From assembly GCA_004151065.3 (NCBI GenBank), contig NWUY0304905839.1:1-29704 (forward strand): DNA of 29,704 nucleotides. The letters are read 5' to 3'. Source of the stretch: Larix sibirica. Its lineage: Eukaryota; Streptophyta; Pinopsida; Pinales; Pinaceae. The notes under the pieces were generated by a model, which was not told where the DNA came from, did no database searches, and was given only the letters and a program-made list of their open reading frames with translations. Below, piece after piece: positions 11,660 to 21,019 of the stretch (its first letter is position 1; each line of letters starts with the position of its first letter). A program made the translations under genes and the position numbers.

Positions 11660-12140
11660 AGAGCCCCGTAGAGCCAGCCTTTCCTTTGAGTATTGAGATA
11701 TACTGTCTTGATGGGACTTTAAGAATTTGTATTGACTACATAGCTCTGAATAAGATCACCCTAAAGAATGAACACCCTCTTCCCAAGATCAATTAATTTT
11801 TTAGATTAGTTGCAACATACCAAGTACTTCACCAAGTGGGATATAAAATTGGGATACCACCAAGTATGAGTAATAGAAGAATACACTTGGAAAACCACCT
11901 TCAAGATGAGGCAAGGCTCATATCATGGTTTCCTTTGGTTTATGTAATACCAACTACATCTAGTGTTTAATTAATAATGTATTGCATCCCTTTATAGATT
12001 CATTTGTAATAGTGTACTTTAACGATATATTTATATTACTCTACCTAGGTAAATCATATATCACACCTCATGCAGGTGTTGGAGATCTTTAAAAAGCATA
12101 AACTGCCCCCGCATATTTCAAAAGCTTTTGCTTTTCACTA
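11660..12140 (+). pseudogene. Second gypsy reverse transcriptase remnant
   Basis: Several plus-strand frames, interrupted by stops and shifts, follow the RT order: [28 protein letters not shown], a GYHQV segment, then TTFKMRQGSYH, and VIVYFNDIFILL where the catalytic YLDD box has decayed to YFND. The thumb-like KHKLPP follows. The piece ends near 12140. It is more decayed than the RT at 10143-10840 and differs from it in sequence, so it is an independent insertion. Confidence 0.7.
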
Positions 12141-12635
12141 GATAAGTGAAACCTTCAGCAGCCGCAAGCCAAGCCCATCAGGCAAGCTACCTAGATAAGC
12201 AAGTTCCCACCCACTACGAAAGCTACCATGATAAGAAAGCTATTCACCAGCTATTAACCGCCAATCAAGCTATTAACCGCCAATCAAGCTAGCCCCCCTC
12301 TGTTTCATTATTTTCTTAATAATCTTATGTATTTATTATTAACTTCTTTATGCTTGGACTTGGTTTATTTTAATACATGGTTTATGAGTCAATAGTTAGG
12401 GTTTTATGTGAGTTCTTTCCCTTCATATATTATCTGTTGCTTAATTCACACAAAAATGAAGTAGTCTATTTTGGTACACCTTTGCACCGAAATACCCATA
12501 ACACAGACTAGTACTATGTCCATTAGGCAATGGAGTCAAAATGCCTGCCAACTTCGGACTTATTAAAAAAGCTCGACGGAGCTAAAAACTGGGAGAAATA
12601 ATAGAAAAGGGAAAAAACAAGAAAATACTTGGAAC
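12141..12635. other. No gene recognised; contains a 19-bp tandem
   Basis: The sequence between two retroelement remnants contains a perfect two-copy tandem of a 19-base unit (AGCTATTAACCGCCAATCA) at 12249-12286 and otherwise nothing I can assign. Confidence 0.5.
12249..12286 (+). repeat. 19-bp tandem duplication
   Basis: The unit AGCTATTAACCGCCAATCA occurs twice in succession, followed by AGCT. Perfect identity suggests recent slippage. Confidence 0.85.
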
Positions 12636-13890
12636 CTAATCTATTATAGTACAAGGTAGGTTTATTCTTTCAACATCTTCGTTCTTTCTTAAGCAATAAA
12701 GTGCTTTATATGCCTGCCATTGACAGGAAAATCCAGCAGCTCTCTCTCCATCCAGATTTTCCAAATGAAAATAATTAGGGTACTGTCCACAGACGGTGTC
12801 AATCACATAAGGCCCTAACCAGAGACTATAAAACATTCCATTTTTACCGGGGTCCTCATGCCTTTTGTCCCACAACAGAACCAGGTCTCCTACTTTCAAA
12901 TCCCTTGGCTTGGCTTTATTATCAAAGATCTTATTAATCCGATGGTGATACTCTTGAAACCTTTAATATAACTGATTACTCTATTCTTGTACCTCCACCA
13001 GCTGATTTCTCCTCCTCTTGATCATGTCTGGCTCTGAAACTATATCCTGCAATAATTTCATGACAGGTAGTTCCAGCTGGATAGGAAGCACTACCTCCAT
13101 GCCATAAACTAACTGGAAAGGTGCTTGTCTTTTGTCCCTCTTTATGCTGATCCTATCTCCCCATAGTGCATATCTGATATGATAATCCCATGTTTTTGGG
13201 TTATCTTCCAGTGTCTTCTTGAGGACCCTCATTATATTTTTGTTAGAAGACTGAGTGCAATCAAAGGCAAACTCCGTAATAAACCCTACAATGATGCTGT
13301 CCAACCAGAAATAAACTGCCCTCAATGAGTTGAAAGCCTTAGCATTATCCAGTCACAATCTTCTGCGGACAACTAAACCTAGATAGGGTGTTTTCTTAAA
13401 GGAATTTAATAACAACCTGATCGGTGGCTTGTTTAGTGGGGATGGCTTCTACCGATTTAGTAACGTAATCTATGGCTGTTAAGATCCATCTATGCTGGCC
13501 ACTAGAGGGTGGATGAATTTATCCTTTGAAATAAAGACCCCACTGCTGGAATGGTGCTTCTACTTGGACACACTTCAGAGGAAGGGTGGGGATTTTCTAT
13601 TTACCAGCAAATATTTGACACTCATGGCAAGCCCTAAAAAAAATATATAAATTGGAGTAGGTTCGGCCTATCCCCAACCTAAATATTTTTTTTTTAGCTA
13701 TTCCCCTAGTTGCATAATGTCCACCACAAATTCCTCGATGCATGTCCACTTCTTCTTCCAGCATCCACTTGAGTAGTAGGCCATCATGATCTTTCCAATG
13801 GAGGAATTCTGTCCTAACTACACAATACTTGACTGCCCTGAGCTTTAGTGACCTCCTTTTTTACTTCTCTATCCCTTCCTTGAGGTCATT
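12636..13890 (-). pseudogene. Gypsy integrase remnant, all three domains
   Basis: Minus strand, 13890 down to 12636, in integrase order. The zinc-binding part has HRGICGGHYATRG and later ACHECQIF, so the H, H, C, C ligands are visible. The core has PFQQWGLYF, SSGQHRWILTAIDYVTKS (first aspartate intact), VEAIPTKQATDQVVIKFL, and a one-base insertion near 13350-13365 just at the second aspartate. Next comes SSNKNIMRVLKKTLEDNPKT, where the expected catalytic E before SSN is Q, then PFQLVYGMEVVLPIQLELP and VMKLLQ. The C-terminal domain is MKVGDLVLLWDKRHEDPGK, WLGPYVIDTV and FHLENLDGE. Stops separate the blocks. Together with 13990-14322 it forms the longest single element in the window. Confidence 0.85.
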
Positions 13891-13989
13891 GGCCTGTGAT
13901 CAACAAGTGGGCCATATCACGGTACCAAGGGGATTAATGGTAGCAGGGCTTTATATTAGTATCCTCCTCATCCTCCTCTTGGGTAGTGC

Positions 13990-14322
13990 CTATCATGCAG
14001 CCTTCTACTCTGTTGATGCCCATTGCTTGCTAATTTTTCCATTAACTTCGCCAACCCTTGTCCGTTTCAAAACTTGGTGGGCTTTATAACCATATCATAT
14101 TATTTAATCATGGTTATCTATTTCCCTCTTTTGCCATCGGCATCTGGCTGGTAGAGCATATCCTTCACTGATATATGGGTCACATATGCAACTATCCAAG
14201 ATTGCAGTACGTATTCTATTAAGGATTTTGGAGCCTTGACCAAAGCATAGGCCCGCTTTTCCATGATATTCTACTTCAACTCTGAATCCCTGAGGGCCTT
14301 GCTTAAATAGGCAATGGGCCCA
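13990..14322 (-). pseudogene. Gypsy RNase H remnant, 3' part
   Basis: Upstream of the integrase on the same strand. The frame opens abruptly at 14322 with GPIAYLSKALRDSE, matching the GRPIAYFSKAL motif of gypsy RNase H, then EKRAYALVKAPKS, SVKDMLYQPDADGKRG and IKPTKF with NGQGLAKLM after stops. Order RNase H then integrase is normal for Ty3/gypsy, so this and 12636-13890 are one element. The abrupt start next to unrelated sequence marks an insertion or deletion junction. Confidence 0.75.
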
Positions 14323-15492
14323 CCTACGCGGATCCTGCCGGCAAGCGAGCTAGCCCGGCTAATCCCACCCAGCCAGCACCAGGATAAATAGAAAAATAGA
14401 TAGCGAAACTTAATTTCCTTTCGTTTCCTTTACTGCTCCCACCCAAGTAAGTGGTTGAGCAACTCCGTTCCCTTTACTTCGCCTAGGGCTAAATAAGAGA
14501 CTACGTTCCTATCCCGGAGTTCCCTTCTTTTCGGTAACTAGAGCCAGGGCCAGGGAAAAATAATAAGGATAAGGAAGGGTAAGTTCCAGACACAACTCTA
14601 TAACACTATCCCACTGCTATCATTTTAGCCCGCTACTTTAGACTCAGCTCATCAGCTGACGGGTTTATCCTTATAAGTTTGAAGGGGTCCGGATCCTAGT
14701 TTGGTCCTTAGCTAGCCTAGTATGGTCCTGAATTAGTAAGATTCTTATTTATTACGAAATTACATATAATTATATTGAAGGGTGGTGACTCAAGTTTTGT
14801 GCCCCTTATCAGTGAGGTTTGGAAATGCAACGTCTCAACATGTGCGGGCTAATCGGTATGCTCTCCACTGACTCACCTGCATGAAATAGCTGTCTCAACA
14901 TGGTATTGGCAATGAGGGTACACCACAAATTTTATTGACTGAACAATGAGCTGCGGAGCTACATTTGGCTTGGCACGGAATTTGCGCAATTTACTTATAT
15001 ATATATAATACAGTATACATAGCCGATTTAACGACATCTTCATGCAGGACTCAACTAAGCGAATTAAGGTCTTGGATCGAAGAAGATTTATCCTCCAATC
15101 ATACCTAAGAACGAGACTAGGCTCCATAGAATGGGGGCTAGGAACAAATGTTGGAAAAGCGGCAGCAATAGATTCGCGAGTACTTAGTTGTAGATATAAA
15201 TAATACAACAGTAAAGAAAGCCATAGGTATCTTTGATATTCCCCCTTATTTTTCTTTCTTCTTTGGAGTTATGGGATCTGGCCGTGGGGCGCCGGGAGAC
15301 CATAAACCTTTCAATTAGGGGACTGCTTTTGAGGCTTCGCTTTCTTCCATCCCATTCCTGCCTGATCGCCGTAGATAATGCCAAGTGAACATTTAGTTCG
15401 CTGTCGCTCACTGTATGCGGCGCTTTGTGCAGTAATAGCAAAAAAATAGCAGAAAGCAGCAGGCAGTAATATAGTGTGTAAATAGGGTGGGT
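14323..15492. other. No gene recognised
   Basis: Two minus-strand frames overlap here: 14873-15208 (111 codons) and 15184-15543 (119 codons, with one hydrophobic segment, YCLLLSAIFLLLLHK). Neither shows a domain I know, and neither has a recognisable neighbour. CT-rich text around 14410-14540 resembles ordinary plant mitochondrial spacer. A short TA run lies at about 14996-15008. Confidence 0.4.
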
Positions 15493-15552
15493 AAAGATAT
15501 TAGTTGAGTGGCCGGTAGTCCGTAAAGAGTGGTTCGATTCCACTATATACTA
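15493..15552 (+). pseudogene. Possible truncated tRNA
   Basis: A T-arm is clear: stem AGTGG, loop TTCGATT, stem CCACT (15528-15544), followed by ATATACT. About 50 bases upstream AAGATATTAGTTGAGTGG resembles an acceptor 5' strand, D-stem and D-loop start; five of seven acceptor pairs form. Only about 15 bases lie between the two parts, too few for an anticodon arm, so no identity can be given. It sits just upstream of the cox2 pseudogene, which makes a fungal mitochondrial tRNA scrap plausible, but chance similarity is possible. Confidence 0.25.
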
Positions 15553-16040
15553 TTAAGAGCGCTCCTCGGCGGCACAGGTAAGTCCAAGGGTCTAAACCGA
15601 ATCATCTAAGTGTGGTCTTATCAATAAAGTGTGTGGAAAGAGAGCGGCAATCAGCCCTTTAGGGCGGGGCCGACCCAGACTATAAATTATCTAAAGCTAG
15701 AAGGCTTAGTAAATGGGCGCAGGAGCCGCGATAAGGCAGCAAAAAAGAGAGCAGTCATTCATAAGCTATATCAGCAGCCCCAATTAAAAATGATACTCCA
15801 CAAGCTTGGTTGGCAATTTGGGTAGACGGTGCAACCCCAACACAAGAAGGACTAACTGAGCTACACAATTCACTCTTATTCTATCTATACGTAATCGCTT
15901 TCGGTGTACTTTGGGTTATAACTTCTGCTGTTATTTTCAACTTAGCCATAAATAAAGAAATAATAGTAGAGCCCTAATCAAACTAAGTTGGACTATAATG
16001 TATTGCTTTCCCGAGTTTGAAACTACTTTACCTTATGGAT

Positions 16041-16398
16041 TGGCAGGATCCCGCTAGGGCTCGCCGCCCCGCTTCGCGCAGGACCAGGGGGACGTGGTAA
16101 GTTAAACGGGGTATAATATAACCCGAAAAGCCTTTTCAATATTGTGCTATAAAACCTCGGGCTAGGCGAAAAAACCTAAGATATGCTAGCGGAAAGCGGA
16201 GCTATATTACTTTTTCCATAATACTGCCATCACTAAAGGCAATCAAATAACTATTAAGTGCTACCTACTTAAATTAGCCGCCTCCAGCCAGCCGGGACAA
16301 TTATTAGAGTAATTATAACTTGCAGTGGATAGTGACATCCTAAAAGACTATACTATGATACGGTATATGACTGAGTCTCCTTTCATGAGAGCGCAGCG
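16041..16398 (+). other. Intron-like interruption in the cox2 pseudogene
   Basis: This 358-base insert lies between the cox2 codons for LLYLMD and EVIYPSM, which are contiguous in normal cox2. The exon before it ends in T and the insert ends in G, as group I introns do, and fungal cox2 genes do carry introns. A run CTAAAAGACTATACTATGAT near 16338 is faintly like group I core sequence, but I could not pair a full P3-P7 core and no homing endonuclease is visible. A GC-rich insertion is the alternative. Part of the segment (16041-16085) is a GC cluster. Confidence 0.4.
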
Positions 16399-16499
16399 GA
16401 AGTAATATATCCATCAATGACACGGCGGCAGCAGCTGGACATCAGTGGTATTGGTCTCGGAATTGATTTAGCGCTACAAGGAAGGGGTAATAAGCCCTA

Positions 16500-16560
16500 G
16501 CCCCACTAGCGGGCGCAAAGCGCGGTAGCGCAACCCGCCCTCTAAGCGTCCCGAAACGCG
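16500..16560. repeat. GC-rich multi-hairpin element
   Basis: GCGGG (16509-16513) pairs with CCCGC (16534-16538); inside it CGC-AAA-GCG and CGC-GGTA-GCG can each form a small stem, and GCGTCCCGAAACGC follows. Such GC clusters with nested hairpins are common in fungal mitochondrial spacers. Other GC clusters in this block are at 16041-16085 and 18028-18065. Confidence 0.5.
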
Positions 16561-16733
16561 CGAAGCAAGCCTCTAGCTAACCCCCGGAGAGTGGGAAACA
16601 AGGATACTGAAGCGAACCGAGCAAGTTATAGACCTAAAGCCCTTGCCATAATAAGAAATCAAGATGGCTATAGAGTGGAATGCAGTATCAGCACCAGGAC
16701 TAAAACTATACTGTATACCAGGACGGCCTATAA

Positions 16734-16937
16734 ACTGTCATTTATGCAAAAACACCCAGCCCGCCTTTACTTAATATAACTGCTTCCCCGGCTAAGAGTA
16801 ATAATTTCATAGATTGGTTTGCTGACGGCGGGCGCTCTCACCGCAATTACGTGAAAAAAGGGGCACAAACCACACCAGAAACAGTCCAAAGCTTAATAAT
16901 ATGATTCGCCCCGACCCTGGGCAGGATGCTAAGATAA
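16734..16937 (+). other. 67-codon frame open only if TGA is Trp
   Basis: Between stops at 16731 and 16935 one frame runs with a single TGA at 16902. Fungal mitochondria read TGA as tryptophan; plants do not. The translation includes NNFIDWFADGG, HRNYVKKGAQTTPETVQSL and, after the TGA, FAPTLGRMLR. I do not recognise it and it does not match the missing cox2 segment. It may be part of an intron-encoded protein or chance. The plus-strand frame at 16591-16779 is in another frame and has no support. Confidence 0.25.
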
Positions 16938-17121
16938 AGTAAACAGGCAAAGCTAGAAATTGTAGAGTAGCAATCAAAGCAATAATAACCGGCCGGGAGT
17001 AGCAAGATGATCATAGGTGTGAAAGCATCCTAAGCGGCCCAGAAGGACCGAACCCGCGATAGAATCCTCTCTACTAATTGAGCGTGAAGGTGTCTTCTAT
17101 GGGCAATGTTCAGAACTATGA

Positions 17122-17689
17122 ACCAATTAATCGGTCGGGCCCGCGCTTGGTTGGTATTTTAGAAACTGGGTTGCCTAGAGTAATCTTAGACGCTGCCTAC
17201 CTACCTATATATAAGTAACATCAGCTAAAATTACTCTAGGTTATACGGGGTAAACCTAATAGCGCGGGCTAGAGACAGCCGGGCCGGTTCAACAACTAAT
17301 AGTTTATAAATAAGAATCCTAACACGAATGCCCAGCAACTAAAACGATTTTATATTTTGTTTTATAGTGGTGTGTCTAATCAAAAGTGTAAACTAGTGGA
17401 AAAAACGTTGTTAAAAAAAAAATAGTTCGACGCATGTCTATTCAAATATAAGCTCTTTATCCATTCATCAGGCCTCGCTTTGATTGATAGCCTCTCAATG
17501 ACCGAACCCCCCCCCTTCCCCTAAAGTGCGCGGAAGCAAAGTAAGCCATAAAAAACCCCTTGTAGAGAACGCGTTATATATAAAGAAATCTATAGTCCAC
17601 TGCAAGGCTGTTATTCTACTTGGTGGTATGGTACAATTACTTAAAGGAGGTACCTAATCTTACTAACATAATTTGGTAACAACAAAGTG
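17122..17689. other. Spacer without a recognised gene
   Basis: No gene is assigned. An imperfect inverted repeat is visible: TTGCCTAGAGTAATCTTAG (about 17171) against CTAAAATTACTCTAGG (about 17225), able to form a stem of about 15 bases. A run of nine C residues occurs near 17508 and one of ten A near 17413. Confidence 0.4.
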
Positions 17690-17870
17690 TATGGTCTCTC
17701 CTACCCCTACTACCTCCTTCCTATCTTTAGAATTCTTTTTTCTTTCTGCTCTAGCCGAGAAAAATCGTACACCAACCTACCAGAGGCGTAACTCTAGACT
17801 TGGCCTTCAAATACTACAAAATTCCGACCAAAAAGGACCGTCCCCACTTGGGGGAGCGCACCCTAAGTAA
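17690..17870 (+). pseudogene. nad1-like remnant (N-terminal part)
   Basis: NADH dehydrogenase subunit 1 is a membrane subunit of complex I. The plus-strand frame has a hydrophobic start (SFLSLEFFFLSALAE) and then AEKNRTPTYQRR. The spacing from AE to QRR is the same as in the conserved nad1 motif AERKVMxxxQRR. It continues RLGLQILQNSDQKG, comparable to the nad1 segment GxxGLLQPFAD after loss of about three residues. The frame ends in a stop at 17868. Similarity is short and relies on motif spacing, so the assignment is tentative; the position in the same block as the fungal cox2 remnant supports it. Confidence 0.4.
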
Positions 17871-20100
17871 CAGACTGCTATAGCCTAATCAGCAGCTAAC
17901 TAGTAAGCCCACTTTTGGTAAGGGAGACTAAGCAAGGTAATGAGCATTAAGGAAAATAAAGTAAGTTACTATGAACTTGAGTGGGAAGGGCAAAGGGTTA
18001 TTGCTGCCTACTAAGCTATAATACCGAGGCCCGGCACCGCTAACGGGACGCACGCTGCGCGAACTTATACCCCTGAATGCTTCCCGGTACCCAACGGGAG
18101 GGAGGAACATCCGAACCCATTGCCAGACCCAAATACCCTGCCTGGATCTAGGCTTTGAACAAACTATGGAGAACCCACGCACCCAACCAACCACACACCC
18201 AACCAAACATAGATAACTTGAGACCCACCGCCTTCTTACCTATGCGTTACCCACCTACCCTACCTATCCTATGCGTGAAAAAAGAGCCGGCAAGACACAA
18301 GAGACTGAGCGCCACTAGCCGCCCATACCCGGCACCCCTGATATCCCATTTACCTTCGATCTGGTATCCCTAGTTCCGCCTACCTTGACTTCTTACCTGC
18401 CGCTGGCTTAATTACCCTTTTGCAACTAGTCTCCCTTCCTTCTTACCCGGGTTATTTATTTCTGGACTTCCGACCTGGTACGAGTTACTTAGCTGCGTTT
18501 ATTTCCTTCCGACTTGGTTGGCACTTTTATTACTTTCCTTCCTTACGTTTATTATTTTTATTTACTTGCTGCGAGGTGGGCTGGCATTGTTTACTTTAAG
18601 TTTGAGCTACCGCTTGAATTAACATGAAGACTTAGCCAATATGCGTTGGACAGCGGACGGGGCAACCAACGAACTGTTAAAGATATGCTTTTGCTATTTA
18701 TTGATTTCAAGCCAACATATTGCGTGGAGATCTTGTCCGGCGGACGGGGCTACGACCTACCTGTGCCAGATATCATTTACGATTTATACCACACTTATAG
18801 CTTCTATTTCCGGCTCCCTTTCGGGGACAGGTGCGCTACTGCTACACCAGACCATTGCTTTATTAGATGTTATTACTAAAAACACTAGATTACAGGCGCG
18901 CTACGCGTTTTTCAAATCCTTCTCCTTCGGGAAAGCTCGTTCCTATCTCGTTGGTCGAGTCACTTAACGTACCTCGCTCTCCTACCTCGGGCGAGAACTT
19001 AACGTTCCTGCTAACCTTCTTTATCGCCTTAGCGGAGAGGCACAGCCGGAAGATGGCATAACCAGCTTAAAAATCCTTACCTTCCGTATAAAAGAAAGGC
19101 GGAGCGAGCCTGTGTGGGTGGGGCGCCGCAAGGGAAGGTGAGAGAGATTTAAGCCAGCCAAGAAAAGAAAGATAGCAGGCTTAACATTGAGGGCACCTGA
19201 AATAGGATGAAAGTAGGCATGGCAAAGTATCTGGTTATACCAGAGTTTCTATTTTGTACTACAGTCTCGGAGTAATAAGCGGTTTTGAGGCGCTTTTGCT
19301 AGCGGATGCCAACGACGTGTACAATAATAACTAGTTTAATTAATGGACTACTGTCCACAAAGCCCACTTGGATGAAGGGCATCGCACCGAGCCGAGGTAG
19401 TCCCTGGTTGTTTCTTTTGAGCCCGGAACCGAACATATAGCTTACCTGTGTCCTTTGAGTGAGCCTGGAACCTAATGTTGAAATGGGTATGAAGACGTCC
19501 AATTGCGTCATGAGAAGCGCTTGCATAATTAAGTCTAATATGCGATAAGCCCAATCATTTCAGAAAATGAACACCATCAATTTTTACCATTATTTATACA
19601 TTCACCCCAAAATAGCCCATTTTGTCGTGCAATATTCAAGTAGAATAGCACTTTGCCGCCATTTTCCTATATAAAAATAACTTGCCTTTTTTTAATCTAG
19701 TTGAGCAAAAAAAAAAAAATATTTTTTACCTAACCTAACAGAGAATCTATTTTTGGTAGCCATAATTACGTATATTAGCATTTTGCCTTTTTCTATCTAA
19801 ACATCACTTGCTTTTTCAGTCTTTTTGTTAAAGAAAGCGGAAAAGATCGTACTTGATTAATTAATTGAAGCGGCGAGACCGCCCACACCTGTTTGAGTTA
19901 CGCGTTAAAACCACCCTCCATTTACCCCGTAAGGAATAAAAGAAGTTGCCCCAAAAATAGACCGGTACTCACCGAATAAGTCACTTAGCCTTTTCACCCT
20001 CAAGAATGAAATGACTGCTGGTCATTCATTAATCTAAGTCATTACGCCAACTCACACTTACTGCTTTATAAGGGCTTACTGTAGCTGCGGCTTACCTTAC
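17871..20100. other. Stretch with GC clusters, no gene assigned
   Basis: No gene is supported. GC-rich clusters at 18028-18065 (CCCGGCACCGCTAACGGG and onward) and 18083-18100 resemble fungal mitochondrial spacer elements, as does CGGCTCCCTTTCGGGGACAG near 18811. A pyrimidine-rich stretch covers about 18210-18560. The segment GCGGACGGGGC occurs twice, near 18652 and 18739. Frames at 18641-18967 (108 codons), 18646-18879 and 18867-19061 overlap one another without known motifs. A poly-A run lies near 19707. Confidence 0.45.
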
Positions 20101-21019
20101 TCAAATGGACGTTGGATTTACTGGTATTGGGAGAATTGGTGGGGGGAGCACAGCACAAACAAGCTGGTTGTAGGTTTGGGCAATGGGGCTATAGGTGGTC
20201 AAGCCAGCAGTGGCGCGGTCAGTACGGATGAGGTTGAGGCACTCAAATTGTCGTTGATGGAAGAGAGGGCATTAATGTGTAGTGCCCAAGCTCGAGGCAC
20301 AAGGTGCATGAAATGGTATTATTTTTATAAGCCGGTGGGGGATGGCTAACATGATCTGGGTGGTAAGGGATTAAATCCACGGTTAGGCGCAAGGTCAGCG
20401 GTAGGTGACGTGGGGGGCACCGCCGGAAAAGGTATACAGAAATATCCCGACGATGTCAACTGTTTTGGTGGTGCAGGTTGTGTTTCATGTTGTGCAACAA
20501 AAAAATTGCGCTAGTTAGCTGTCATGGGCACCACAAGATCACTCAGGTGGGGATTCTAGTCCATATGTTGGTGCAATAGATCATGGTATCTAATGCACTG
20601 ACGCGGGTATAATGGCAAACATATGGGCATAAATAACAAGTTATTTTATGAGGATCTTGGGTAGGCTACACTGTTCATGGTGCTGGGGTGATCTGAATAA
20701 TGTGTAGAGGGGGCCTCCTACTTCATGGCCAGGTGGTAGTGGAAGTAGGGTTAGAGGAGGTGCCGACGGGGTTACTGCTCACCAAGTTTGGGTATTGTGT
20801 TGTCTAGACTGTAGTGATGGGCCAGACCAATGAGACGAGCTTGAGGATTCTGCATGGTGAGTGGTGACAATGTGAAAATGCGGAGATGGTCCATCCAAAT
20901 TGGTATCTGACATGGCAGGCAATCTATTTTTGGGGTGTGTAGAGGATGAACACGGTTCATCGACAGGTTGTTAGCCTGATGCGGAATGTCTCAAAAATAT
21001 ATAGATGTATGATGAAGGG
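20101..21019. other. Probable decayed retroelement flank, G-rich on plus strand
   Basis: This G/T-rich plus strand lies downstream (minus direction) of the zinc-knuckle frame at 21020-21301 and has similar composition, so it may be the continuation of the same element. The 62-codon minus frame at 20772-20960 shows no motif. Nothing else is supported. Confidence 0.35.

Larger units (their letters stand above)
15765..17121 (+). pseudogene. cox2: Fungal-type mitochondrial cox2 pseudogene in pieces
   Basis: Cytochrome c oxidase subunit II, electron-accepting subunit of complex IV, here dead. Pieces occur in gene order. 15765-15974: NDTPQAW, DGATPTQEGLTELHN and the first membrane helix (LLFYLYVIAFGVLWVITSAV). 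15974-16000, shifted: LIKLSWTIM. 16002-16040: IAFPSLKLLYLMD. 16399-16419: EVIYPSM. 16434-16457, shifted: AGHQWYWS. 17010-17027: IGVKA. 17068-17118: SLLIEREGVFYGQCSEL, which contains the copper-ligand cysteine of GQCSE. The residues IAFPS-KLLYLMD and EREGVFYGQCSEL follow fungal rather than plant cox2, which has IAIPSFALLYSMD. About 60 codons between GHQWYWS and IGVKA are missing or unrecognisable. Interruptions lie at 16041-16398 and 16458-17009. The end beyond CSEL is lost. Confidence 0.85.

Noticed and set aside
10143-14322. A single intact gypsy retrotransposon.
   Set aside because: The domains lie on both strands and in the wrong order, with stops and frameshifts, and no LTR pair was seen.
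14873-15208. 111-codon minus-strand frame.
   Set aside because: No motif, and it overlaps another unsupported frame.
15184-15543. 119-codon minus-strand frame with a hydrophobic segment.
   Set aside because: No domain or homologue recognised; its start overlaps the tRNA-like sequence in antisense, a common source of chance frames.
17010-17045. GTGTGAAAGCATCCTAAGCGG resembles the 3' region of large-subunit rRNA.
   Set aside because: No other rRNA landmark (such as the AGTACGAGAGGACC loop) is nearby, and the bases are explained by the cox2 IGVKA segment.
17041-17090. Minus-strand GCTCAATTAGTAGAG followed by GGGTTCGGTCC looks like a tRNA D-arm and T-arm.
   Set aside because: No anticodon arm or acceptor pairing, and the plus strand here is cox2 coding sequence (SLLIEREG).
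18641-18967. 108-codon plus-strand frame in the block after nad1-like sequence.
   Set aside because: Two other frames overlap it on the same strand and none matches a mitochondrial gene I know.
19430-19554. Minus-strand CACAGGTAAGCTATATG as a 5' splice site in a coding-like frame.
   Set aside because: No protein family recognised on either side and no matching acceptor identified.
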